Part shown: positions 55,200 through 63,219 of the stretch, in pieces | How positions within the stretch are numbered: position 1 is the stretch's first letter | Layout of the letters: every line of letters starts with the position of its first letter | From: Pseudacidobacterium ailaaui | Lineage (GTDB): Bacteria > Acidobacteriota > Terriglobia > Terriglobales > Acidobacteriaceae | Assembly (NCBI RefSeq): GCF_000688455.1 | Contig: NZ_JIAL01000001.1 | Location: 2,263,001-2,327,000 of the forward strand | Direction of reading: 5' to 3' | DNA length: 64,000 bases | Notes under the pieces: generated by a model | Told to the model about the DNA's origin: nothing | Databases searched by the model: none | What the model saw: only the letters and a program-made list of their open reading frames with translations | Position numbers and translations under genes: made by a program

Positions 55200-55547
55200 A
55201 TGATTGAACTGACAAGATTGAACGGGCAGCCGATGGTTGTGAACAGCGACCTGATCAAATACGTCGAGTCGTCTCCGGACACGATGCTGACCCTGATCCA
55301 CGGCGAAAAGATTGTCGTGGCCGAGCCGGGCGAGGAGGTGGTCCGGCGCGTGACCGAATACCGGACGCGGCTGCTGGCCGAAGTGATGAGACGGGTTGCC
55401 GGCGGCGATGCGGCGGCGATGGGTACGGCAGCGTCCGGCGCCGCGGGGCTACGGATTGTGGCCGCGCAGGCGGCGTTGGAAGATGCGCCCGGGGAAGAGG
55501 AAGCGCTGCTGCAGCGCAGACGCAGGGACAGATCCATCCAATTGTGA
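55200..55547 (+). CDS. flbD: FlbD-family flagellar protein with C-terminal extension
   Basis: The 115-residue product starts with the short FlbD pattern MIELTRLNGQPMVVNSDLIK, YVESSPDTMLTLIHGEKIVV and EEVVRRVTEYRTRLL. Typical FlbD proteins stop near residue 70; here a further 50 Ala/Gly/Glu/Arg-rich residues follow. The role is unclear, though genes of this family usually sit before motA. It is 9 nt upstream of motA. The ATG at 55200 gives the family's usual start. Confidence 0.85.
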   Translation: MIELTRLNGQPMVVNSDLIKYVESSPDTMLTLIHGEKIVVAEPGEEVVRRVTEYRTRLLAEVMRRVAGGDAAAMGTAASGAAGLRIVAAQAALEDAPGEEEALLQRRRRDRSIQL

Positions 55548-55556
55548 GACGCGACC

Positions 55557-56351
55557 ATGGACAAAAGCAGCTTTACAGGATTGTTGCTGGCGCTGGCCGG
55601 AATTCTGGCCGGACTGCTCATCGAAGGCGGGCATATCGGGCAGATTCTGCAGCCGACGGCGGCCATGATTGTGCTGGGGGGCACCATCGGGGCGGTGATG
55701 CTTCAGTATCCTCTGGCCACAGTGGGAGCGGCCTTCGGGCGGCTGGCGCAGGTATTCTTCGCCAAAAACAAGGACGCGGAGGCGACGGTGAAGCTGCTGC
55801 TGGGCTTTGCCAACAAGGCGCGGCGCAGCGGCATTGTTTCCCTGGACCAGGACCTGGCCTCGATTGGCGATCCATTTCTGAAGCAGGCGCTGATGCTGGC
55901 CGTCGATGGTACCGAGCCGGCCGAGCTGCGCAAGATCATGGAGCTGCACCTGGAGAACCAGGCCGAATCCGAAGATGCCATACCGGCGGTTTTTGAGTCG
56001 GCGGGAGGATTTGCGCCGACGATTGGCATTATTGGCGCGGTGATGGGGCTGATCCAGGTGATGCAGCGGCTGGACCACATGGATGAAGTGGGCCGGGGCA
56101 TCGCGGTGGCCTTTGTGGCGACCATTTACGGTGTGGGATGCGCGAACATCTTTTTTCTTCCGGCGGCGGGCAAGCTGCGTCACCGGATCAGCGAGGAGCG
56201 CCGGTTGAAGGAGATGGTGCTGGAAGGCGTGATCTCGATTCTGGAGGGCATGAACCCGCGCATGATTGAGATCAAGCTGCAGGGGTTTCATCCGACCACG
56301 GGCAGGAAAACGAAGAAAGAGAAAGGCGCGGTGGAGACGCAGGCGGCATGA
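55557..56351 (+). CDS. motA: Flagellar motor stator protein MotA
   Basis: The 264-residue protein has four membrane helices, with GGTIGAVMLQYPL following helix 2 and a cytosolic loop. The late helices lie in GGFAPTIGIIGAVMGLIQVM and GIAVAFVATIYGVGCANIFF, which contain the ion-path Pro region. The length fits the MotA/PomA/MotP group. With MotB it forms the torque-generating ion channel. The stop overlaps the motB start (ATGA). Confidence 0.95.
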   Translation: MDKSSFTGLLLALAGILAGLLIEGGHIGQILQPTAAMIVLGGTIGAVMLQYPLATVGAAFGRLAQVFFAKNKDAEATVKLLLGFANKARRSGIVSLDQDLASIGDPFLKQALMLAVDGTEPAELRKIMELHLENQAESEDAIPAVFESAGGFAPTIGIIGAVMGLIQVMQRLDHMDEVGRGIAVAFVATIYGVGCANIFFLPAAGKLRHRISEERRLKEMVLEGVISILEGMNPRMIEIKLQGFHPTTGRKTKKEKGAVETQAA

Positions 56352-57199
56352 AGCAGAAACACGAAAAGCATGCTCCGAACCACGAGCGGTGGCTGGTTTC
56401 CTATGCTGACTTCATCACGTTGATGTTTGCTTTTTTTGTCGTGATGTACGCCAGTTCCAAGGCAGACCTGAAGAAGCAGGCCGCCGTGGCCCAGGCGATC
56501 AATTCGGCATTCCAGTCCCTGGGGCTGTTTCAGTCCCCGGAGAAGGAACAGAACAAGGCGGCCGCAGCGCTGGCCACTTCGCAGGACGCGCCGGTTTCTC
56601 CGATGAATGTGGTGATGGGCGAGCAGATGATGGCATCGTCGGAGGTGCGGGAAGACCTGGAGCGCATCAAGAAGCACCTGGAGCGGCTGCTCTCCAACCA
56701 GATTGCGCGGCACGTGGTGGCGATCCGGATTGGACGGGACGGGCTGGTGATTTCTCTGCGCGAGGCCGGTTTTTATGAGAGCGGCTCGGCGGCGCCGCAA
56801 CCGGAGTCGGTCAGGACGCTGGATGAAATTGCCGAGGCGCTGCGGACAACGCCATATGACATTCGCATTGAGGGGCACACGGACAATGTGCCGATCCACA
56901 ACGGGCAGTTTGATTCGAACTGGGAGCTTTCGACGGCGCGGGCGACGCGGCTGGCCCGGATGTTTATTGTGGCCCACCACTATGCACCGGCGCGGCTTTC
57001 AGCCTCAGGCTATGCGGAGTTTCATCCGGTGGCGAGCAATGATTCGGCCGACGGGCGTTCGCAGAACCGGCGTGTGGACATCATTGTGCTGCCCAGCATG
57101 ACGGCGCCCGCGCGCGCTCCGGCAGTTGTGGTGCGGGACCTGAAGCCGGAGGCGATCAATGCCGCGTTGGCCCGGCCACTCCCAGCAGCTTCACGATGA
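56348..57199 (+). CDS. motB: Flagellar motor stator protein MotB
   Basis: The 283-residue protein has a single N-terminal membrane helix with the ion-binding Asp21 ([20 protein letters not shown]). A periplasmic linker and an OmpA-like peptidoglycan-binding domain follow ([34 protein letters not shown] and [14 protein letters not shown]). Its last 44 bp overlap the convergent YjbQ-family gene. Confidence 0.95.
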   Translation: MKQKHEKHAPNHERWLVSYADFITLMFAFFVVMYASSKADLKKQAAVAQAINSAFQSLGLFQSPEKEQNKAAAALATSQDAPVSPMNVVMGEQMMASSEVREDLERIKKHLERLLSNQIARHVVAIRIGRDGLVISLREAGFYESGSAAPQPESVRTLDEIAEALRTTPYDIRIEGHTDNVPIHNGQFDSNWELSTARATRLARMFIVAHHYAPARLSASGYAEFHPVASNDSADGRSQNRRVDIIVLPSMTAPARAPAVVVRDLKPEAINAALARPLPAASR

Positions 57200-57590
57200 C
57201 GCGTTTGCGGCGCTGGCCATCAAATTCGGCATAGAAGGCGCGCTGCCAGGTGCCGAGGTCCAGATGGCCGTCGGTGATGGGCAGAGTGACTTCATGGTGC
57301 AGCAGCAGGGACTTCAGGTGCGCGTCGGCGTTGTCCTCCCCGGTCTGATGATGGCGGTAATCGGGGCGTGCGGGGGCGAGCCGTTCCAGCCACTCTTCGA
57401 TGTCGGCAATCAGGCCACTCTCATGATCGTTGACATAGACGGCGGCGGTGATGTGCATGGGAGAGACAAAGCAAAAGCCATCGCGGATGCCGCTGCGGGC
57501 AACGATTTCCTCAAGCTGCGGCGTGATGTGGACGATCTCCTGCCGCTTTCTGGTGTGGAAGACCAGATACTCCGTGTACGTCTTCAGCAT
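57156..57590 (-). CDS. UPF0047/YjbQ-family protein
   Basis: The 144-residue protein belongs to the YjbQ family (secondary thiamine-phosphate synthase activity reported for E. coli YjbQ): [61 protein letters not shown] and [21 protein letters not shown]. The invariant His residues and [10 protein letters not shown] are present. GGAAG 8 bases before the ATG at 57590 is preferred to 57608. Its 3' end runs 44 bp antisense to motB. Confidence 0.92.
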   Translation of the reverse strand: MLKTYTEYLVFHTRKRQEIVHITPQLEEIVARSGIRDGFCFVSPMHITAAVYVNDHESGLIADIEEWLERLAPARPDYRHHQTGEDNADAHLKSLLLHHEVTLPITDGHLDLGTWQRAFYAEFDGQRRKRVIVKLLGVAGPTRH

Positions 57591-57671
57591 TCCTGTGGCT
57601 TCCGGCATGCTTTTTATTTTGCCGCAAGCAGGAACAAAAGTGGGACGGGGTGAGGGAAATCTTCCGGCGGC

Positions 57672-58079
57672 CTACTTTTTGGACATGGAGCGCAGATAGA
57701 TGACCAGGTTCCAGATTTCGTCCGGCTTGGCGCGCGGTCCTTCGCCGGGCATCTGGCCTTTGCCGTTTTCGATGATGTCGTAGAGCTGGCGGTCGGAGAA
57801 GTCCTTGAGCGCATCGGGTTTGGTGTAGTCGCGGAGGGTGAGCTTCATGTCGCTGGCGACATCGCCTTTGCCGTCGCCTTTCTCGCCGTGGCACATGGCG
57901 CAATCGTAGCTATAGATTTTTTTGGCGCGGGCCTGGGACTCGGGTGTGGGCCTGACGGGATTGCTCTGCGGCCCGGATGAGGACGGCGATGAAGGTTGTT
58001 GCGATGATGGCTGGTCCTGTGCGGCAGAAAAGAGAGCAACCAGCAGCAGCGCTGAAGAGACGAGCAAAGGCTTCAACAC
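57672..58079 (-). CDS. Exported c-type cytochrome
   Basis: The 135-residue product has a signal peptide (VSSALLLVALFSAAQ). A disordered Ser/Pro/Gln linker (about 25-50) follows, then a single-haem class I cytochrome c domain with CAMCH (YDCAMCHGEKGDGKG) and an axial Met in GQMPGEG. The start is GTG at 58079 or TTG at 58076, both just after TGGAGG. It may carry electrons in the periplasm; the partner is unknown. Confidence 0.88.
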   Translation of the reverse strand: MLKPLLVSSALLLVALFSAAQDQPSSQQPSSPSSSGPQSNPVRPTPESQARAKKIYSYDCAMCHGEKGDGKGDVASDMKLTLRDYTKPDALKDFSDRQLYDIIENGKGQMPGEGPRAKPDEIWNLVIYLRSMSKK

Positions 58080-58200
58080 AGCGGCCTCCAGAGAGATGTA
58101 GGGTGGAACCGGGAAGAATGGTACACCCCTCGGGAGGGAAAGGGAAAGATGTTCCTTGATGGGATGGAAACTGCGATGCGGCGGCCCAGGTAGGGCGGGG

Positions 58201-59148
58201 TCATTGTTTCAGCTGCTGCCTGTACCACTCCACGGTGCGGCGAAGCCCCTCCTCGAAACTGATGGAAGGTTCATAACCAAAGGCCTCGCGGGCGGCGCTG
58301 ATGTCGGCCAGCGAGTTCTGGATATCGCCGGTACGCGGCGGTCCGTAGACGGGGGGCTGATGGAAGCCGGTGAGTTCGGCGAGGACCTTGTAGGTCTGAT
58401 TGAGGGTGTGCCGCTGGCCGCAGGCCACATTGAAGACACGTCCGGCCACCTTTTCCGCAGGTGCGGCGGCGGCGAGAAGATTGGCGGAAACGGCATTTTC
58501 CACATAGGTGAAATCACGGCCCTGTTCGCCGTCGCCGAAGATGGTGGGCTGCTGGCCGTGGAGCATCTGGAGGGCAAATTTCGCCATGACGCCGCTGTAA
58601 GGAGAGTTGGGGTCCTGGCGGGGACCGAAGATGTTGAAATAGCGCAGGCAGACGGTTTCAATACCATAGACCTGCCAATAGCTGCGCATGTAGAGCTCAC
58701 CGGCCATTTTCTGGACGGGGTAAGGGGCAATGGGCATGGGCACCATGGTCTCTACACGCGGAAAGCCTGGCTGGTTTCCATAGGCAGAGGAGGAGGCAGC
58801 GTAGAGGATGCGTCTGACTCCAGCTGCGCGTGCGCCTTCGAGCACGTGGAAGGTGCCGTCGATGTTGGCGGTGTGGCTGGTGCGGGGGTCTTTGATGGAG
58901 CGGGGAACGGAGGGCAGCGCACCCTGGTGAAAGATGATCTCGACCCCCTGACAGGCCCGCGCGACGGCGGCCTGGTCGCGCAAATCGCCCTCAATGAATT
59001 CGATGCGGTCCAGAAATCCGGAGAGGTTTTCCCGGTGTCCGGTTTCAAAATTATCAAAGCCGCGGACGGTTTCTCCGCGTTCTACGAGTGCTTGCGTGAT
59101 CCAGGAACCAATAAAACCAGCGCATCCGGTGACCAAATAACGTGCCAT
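58201..59148 (-). CDS. NAD-dependent nucleotide-sugar epimerase (WbpP-like)
   Basis: The 315-residue extended SDR has YLVTGCAGFIGSWI, GALPSVPRSIKDPRTSH, LYAASSSAYGNQPGFPRVET, the YPVQK catalytic pair (APYPVQKMAGELYM), YFNIFGPRQDPNSPYSGVM and GDGEQGRDFTYVENAVSANL. These match UDP-hexose or UDP-N-acetylhexosamine 4-epimerases of the WbpP group. The substrate is inferred only. The ATG at 59148 gives the conserved N-terminus; the longer frame runs through the intergenic region. Confidence 0.88.
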   Translation of the reverse strand: MARYLVTGCAGFIGSWITQALVERGETVRGFDNFETGHRENLSGFLDRIEFIEGDLRDQAAVARACQGVEIIFHQGALPSVPRSIKDPRTSHTANIDGTFHVLEGARAAGVRRILYAASSSAYGNQPGFPRVETMVPMPIAPYPVQKMAGELYMRSYWQVYGIETVCLRYFNIFGPRQDPNSPYSGVMAKFALQMLHGQQPTIFGDGEQGRDFTYVENAVSANLLAAAAPAEKVAGRVFNVACGQRHTLNQTYKVLAELTGFHQPPVYGPPRTGDIQNSLADISAAREAFGYEPSISFEEGLRRTVEWYRQQLKQ

Positions 59149-59245
59149 CTTTTTATGGTACCGGGAGAGAGAGGACTTGCAGAAATGAGAAGAAGGCCCA
59201 CACATCGCGCGGAGGAGACGGGATGCGTGGGCCGGGAAGCCAGCT

Positions 59246-62200
59246 TCAGAAGGTAATTTTTCCGCCAAGCTGGAGAATGCGTCCAGGCCGGGCCGATGTG
59301 ATTTTGCCGAAGTTGGTATTCGGGCTGGGGGGCTGGTCGTTGACGTTGCGGTCGACAGCGCCGGTGCCGGGTCCGCTTGCAGCCGCCGAGGGCGAGCTGG
59401 GATCGACGCCCCATTGGGTGTGGTTGAAGGTGTTGAAGGACTCAAGACGGAGCTGGAAGTTCACCCTTTCACCGAAGGAGAAGTTCTTGAGCAGGCCCAT
59501 GTCCCAGTTATTGATGCCGGGGTCACGGAGGATATTGCGTCCGCTGTTGCCGAAGGCACCGGCCAAGGGCTGAGAGAAGGCCGCGGTATTGAACCACTGG
59601 TTGATGCTCTTATGGAAGCCCTTGTTGGGGTTGCCCACGACATTGGCCCGCTGGTTGTAGGCTTCCAGCAAGCCGAAGCTGTCATTGGCCATGACAGAGA
59701 AGGGGAAGCCGCGCTGGAAGGTGCCGATGCCGGTAAGCTGCCATCCGCCCAGAGCGAGGTCCGTCGCCTTGTTGGCGTTGGTCAGAAAGCGCTTGCCCTT
59801 TCCGATGGGCAGGTTGGCCACATAGCTGACGACAAAGCGATGGTCTACGTCGAAATCAGACCGGGCATAGTCGAGCTTGGGATTGTGGTCGTCCATGTGC
59901 CCGGCAAAGCCGTTGGTGGCCCCGATGCCGGCGGCGGCGGACTTGTCGTCCATGCTGCGCGCATAGGTGTAGACGGCAAGCAGGGCAAGGTCGTTGGTGC
60001 GACGCTCCAGCTTTACGTTGCCAGCGTTGTAGTTGGAGTAGCCGTCCCAGCGGCTGTCGAGGGTGCCGGTGGTGTTGGTGAAGTTGAGATAAGGCACACG
60101 GGCACGCGCCGGGCAATCCCCTGCGGTGGGGTTGGTCTGGCAAAGCGCAGGGTCCGAAGCGGGATAGGGTTGGTTGATGTTCGTGCGGTCCAGCAGGTGG
60201 GTCCCTTTGTTGCCGACGTAGTTGATTTCCAGAGTGGTGTTGGGGGCCAGTTCGCGCTCAACAGACAGAGACCACTGCTGCACGTAGGGATTGATGGGGT
60301 GTTCTGAGATGATGACGGCGATGAACTGGCTGCCCGCCGGATAGGTGGTCCCGTTATTGGAGCCGACGGCAACGGGCAGGAGCGTGCTGGTGACAGGGAA
60401 GAGGTTATTGGTGAGCTTGGGAACGTTGGGGTTTGTGGTGGGCGACAGACTGGTGCGAATGACAAAGGGATAGAGGTCACCAGAGTCGTCAATCTCGCGC
60501 GTTTCCGAGGAATCAAAGAAGATGCCATAGCCGCCGCGGACGACCATCTTGTTATCAATCGAAGGCCGATAGGCAAAGCCAATGCGCGGAGCAAAGGTGA
60601 GATACGACGGGTCGCGAGGATTGTTGCGTCCGCAGTAGCGATAAAAGCCGTTGCCGGCGGGCGCGATGCCATCGGTGAGCAGGGCCTGATTGGCAAAGCA
60701 CAGACCGCCGCCGGTGTTCTGGGTGTCAATCCAGAACATCTTGTTGTCCTGCTCGAAGGGGATGGTGCGGAAGTCCCAGCGCAGGCCCAGATTGAGGGTC
60801 AGGTTGGGAGTGGCCTTCCAGTCGTCCTGAAAGTAAGGCCCGATGTATTTGAAGTGATAACGGTTGGTGTTTCCAGGATTGCCGGTGGTGGGGCTGAAGG
60901 GGCCGGGCTGGAAGGTGCTGGCGCCGCCATAATAGCCCAGCAGAAAGTCTGCCACAGCATTGCCGGTGCCACAGTAAGGGGTTGTGCAGTTGTTGGTGCC
61001 ATTGTTGCCGTTCTGCAGGACCGTGGTGTTGTTGAAGGTGTAGCTGCCCAGGAAGTTGGTGGAAAGATCGCGCTTCTGCACCCATGTACGGAAGTCAAAG
61101 CCCATGCTGAAAGAGTGGCTGCCGTGAATCAGAGAGAACGAATCGGCGTATTCCCACATGGGGATGTCGCTGGTGGTGGGGTTGTTCCCGGGACTGCCGA
61201 CACCGCCGCTCAGATTCTGGAGCGAGATGCCGGGATAGCCGCGAGCATAATTGGGCAGGTTGGTGAAGACGCCGGTGAGGCCAAGTGCATCCACGTCTGA
61301 CTGCGGTGCGGGGCTGTCGCCCTGAATGACGGTGGCGCCGAGATATCCGACGCGGAAGTTATTGATGATGTTATGGCCAAGGGGGATGGTGTGAGAGATC
61401 TCCCAACTGGTGGAATCTTCGTTAAAGATGTTGAGGCCGGCGGGGATGGAAACGGTGCTGGCGGTTTCCAGCCCGTAGTTGGCTTTGGTGTAGCGGAAGA
61501 AGACAGAGCCGAGTTTTCCCAGGTTCTGGTCAAGGCGATAGGTCTGCTGGTCGGTGTCATTGGGCAGATTCACGTTCAGGTGATAGTTGCCCAGAGGGTT
61601 TGTGGAATTCGGGGCGGGAAAGAGTTTGGCCGTGACATTCGCCAGCCGGCTGAAGCGGCTGGAAGGGATGACGTTTCCAGGAAAGGGCTGGCCCGTAGTG
61701 GGGTCAATCGGCATACAGGCGTTGTTACTGTTCAAGGCAGCGGTGCAGGCCGGGGTGCCGAAGGCGGGCAGGCCTGAGGAGGCAAAGTTGCCGGCCACCT
61801 GCGCGGGGTCCGGAACATTGTAGTAATTACTGGTACCGTTGATGATGCGCCACCCCTCATAGTTGGCGAGAAAGAAGGTCCGGTTGCGCCCATCATAAAG
61901 CTTGGGGACCCAGACGGGGCCATCGAGCACATAACCGAACTGGTTCTGGCGCAGGCGCGGTTTTACGGGCTGAAAGTGCGTGCTGGCATCGAAGGCATCG
62001 TTGCGCGCGAATTCAAATACTGAACCGTGGAACTGATTGCCGCCGCTCTTGCTGACGATGTTGACCTGGTTGGCGCTGAAGCCGTATTCGGCAGAATACG
62101 TCTCGCTCTGAACTTTGAATTCCTGAATGGCGTCCTGGGAGAGAATGACGGCCGGAGTGTTCAGGGCGGTGTCCGTATTCACCATACCGTCGAGGGTGTA

Positions 62201-62788
62201 GTTGTTCGATTCTGGACGCGCGCCATTGATGCTGATGGCGTTGCCTTCACCCTGGCGCATCTGGCCTTGCTCGCCGACGGTCTGGACGGCGCCGGCGCCG
62301 ATGAAGAGCAGGTTGAGGAAGTTACGGCCATTCAAGGGCAGCTGGTTGACCTGCTTCTGGCTGACGAGCTGGGAGACGGCCGAGGTGTCCGTGTCGAGCG
62401 CAACAGCACCGGCACTGACCTGAATGGTTTCTGCGGCGGCGCCAGGCTTGAGAGTAAAGTTCACGCGCGCCTGCTGCGCGACCACGAGGGTAATATTGCT
62501 GACCTGTTGGCTACCGAATCCGGTTGCGTTGACCGTCACCGAATAGGGGCCGGGCTGCAGGTCCGGAACCGAGTAGTCTCCTGATGCGGTGGTCTGGGTC
62601 TGATGGGAGATCCCTGTCGCTGTATTTGTAACAACGACGGTTGCATTGGGCAGGACGGCCCCGGTGGAGTCAGTGACTGTGCCGAGGATGGTCCCGGTTG
62701 CGGTTCCCTGACCATAGACTGTGCTGAGCATTCCTGGTCCGAAGAAGACGGAAAGGATGCAGAGCAGACAACTGATTTTGCGAATCAT
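59246..62788 (-). CDS. TonB-dependent receptor, long Oar-like form
   Basis: The 1180-residue receptor has a signal peptide (ISCLLCILSVFFG), a CarboxypepD_reg-like domain (GTILGTVTDSTGAVLPNATV), a plug (KQVNQLPLNGRNFLNLLFIG, GNAISINGARPESNNYTLDG) and a barrel ending LQLGGKITF. The start at 62788 follows GGGAGG by about 7 bases. It is divergent from the GH106 rhamnosidase gene across a 431-bp intergenic region, suggesting uptake of rhamnose-containing oligosaccharides. That is inference. Confidence 0.92.
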   Translation of the reverse strand: MIRKISCLLCILSVFFGPGMLSTVYGQGTATGTILGTVTDSTGAVLPNATVVVTNTATGISHQTQTTASGDYSVPDLQPGPYSVTVNATGFGSQQVSNITLVVAQQARVNFTLKPGAAAETIQVSAGAVALDTDTSAVSQLVSQKQVNQLPLNGRNFLNLLFIGAGAVQTVGEQGQMRQGEGNAISINGARPESNNYTLDGMVNTDTALNTPAVILSQDAIQEFKVQSETYSAEYGFSANQVNIVSKSGGNQFHGSVFEFARNDAFDASTHFQPVKPRLRQNQFGYVLDGPVWVPKLYDGRNRTFFLANYEGWRIINGTSNYYNVPDPAQVAGNFASSGLPAFGTPACTAALNSNNACMPIDPTTGQPFPGNVIPSSRFSRLANVTAKLFPAPNSTNPLGNYHLNVNLPNDTDQQTYRLDQNLGKLGSVFFRYTKANYGLETASTVSIPAGLNIFNEDSTSWEISHTIPLGHNIINNFRVGYLGATVIQGDSPAPQSDVDALGLTGVFTNLPNYARGYPGISLQNLSGGVGSPGNNPTTSDIPMWEYADSFSLIHGSHSFSMGFDFRTWVQKRDLSTNFLGSYTFNNTTVLQNGNNGTNNCTTPYCGTGNAVADFLLGYYGGASTFQPGPFSPTTGNPGNTNRYHFKYIGPYFQDDWKATPNLTLNLGLRWDFRTIPFEQDNKMFWIDTQNTGGGLCFANQALLTDGIAPAGNGFYRYCGRNNPRDPSYLTFAPRIGFAYRPSIDNKMVVRGGYGIFFDSSETREIDDSGDLYPFVIRTSLSPTTNPNVPKLTNNLFPVTSTLLPVAVGSNNGTTYPAGSQFIAVIISEHPINPYVQQWSLSVERELAPNTTLEINYVGNKGTHLLDRTNINQPYPASDPALCQTNPTAGDCPARARVPYLNFTNTTGTLDSRWDGYSNYNAGNVKLERRTNDLALLAVYTYARSMDDKSAAAGIGATNGFAGHMDDHNPKLDYARSDFDVDHRFVVSYVANLPIGKGKRFLTNANKATDLALGGWQLTGIGTFQRGFPFSVMANDSFGLLEAYNQRANVVGNPNKGFHKSINQWFNTAAFSQPLAGAFGNSGRNILRDPGINNWDMGLLKNFSFGERVNFQLRLESFNTFNHTQWGVDPSSPSAAASGPGTGAVDRNVNDQPPSPNTNFGKITSARPGRILQLGGKITF

Positions 62789-62894
62789 CGAGCGCCTCCC
62801 GAAATGGTTCTTTCTGCGGTAAGACCGAAAAAATGGCCTGGGCTGATGTGAGTTTTTCCAGGCAGGCGGCAAGGTAGTCTCTGGAAAGTTCGTC

Positions 62895-62916
62895 TGTCAA
62901 GAGAAAAATTTATTCT
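62895..62916 (-). promoter_or_regulatory. TTGACA -35 box abutting an AGAAA/TTTCT-like operator
   Basis: The -35 TTGACA (62895-62900, minus strand) is next, after 1 nt, to the plus-strand inverted repeat AGAAAAATTTATTCT (62902-62916). Block and spacing repeat those at 37387-37410; on the plus strand both read CTGTCAA-N-AGAAAAAT. Confidence 0.55.
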
Positions 62917-62923
62917 CAAATGA
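62914..62923. repeat. TCTCAAATGA element, copy 1
   Basis: The 10-bp word occurs again at 63094-63103. In both copies it is followed by AAACA, directly overlapping here and after a 1-base offset in the second copy. It overlaps the operator of the TonB receptor. Confidence 0.4.
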
Positions 62924-63093
62924 AACAAACATATACCGGGCTTCGGGAAGCGCCATCGCGCTGAAACGGGAGCAACGGGGCAGGGAACGTGCAAGATAGA
63001 GCAAGGCAGAGCGATTGTCTGCAGGTAAGGGGATTTTCTTAAGGAAAACACGAGGAATGAGGGGCGGGAACACGCCGCGTTTTTTGGCGCGAA

Positions 63094-63105
63094 TCTCAAA
63101 TGAGA
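63094..63105. repeat. TCTCAAATGAGA inverted repeat, copy 2 of the element
   Basis: The copy near the rhamnosidase promoter is extended to an inverted repeat (TCTCA-AA-TGAGA). The AGAAACATTTTCCT that follows loosely resembles the AGAAA/TTTCT operator used by the receptor. Confidence 0.4.
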
Positions 63106-63219
63106 AACATTTTCCTTCCACACCATTGAGTGCGCGTGCTATGCTTCAGGACGCTTCCGGGAAGATGTATTTCTGCTCTTCCCGCCAACTTCCCGAGCAG
63201 GAGTGAAAGGACCATTTGC

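Larger units (their letters stand above)
62789..63219. other. 431-bp divergent regulatory region of TonB receptor and GH106 genes
   Basis: No gene was found here. It contains the receptor's ribosome site, the TTGACA/operator block at 62895-62916, two copies of TCTCAAATGA (62914-62923 and 63094-63103) and an inverted repeat TTTTC-N5-GAAAA (63034-63048). Before the rhamnosidase are a possible TATGCT -10 box (63140-63145) and AAAGGA. Confidence 0.6.

Noticed and set aside
58156-59256. 366-aa plus-strand frame opposite the epimerase
   Set aside because: Antisense to a gene with complete SDR motifs, and has no recognisable domains itself.
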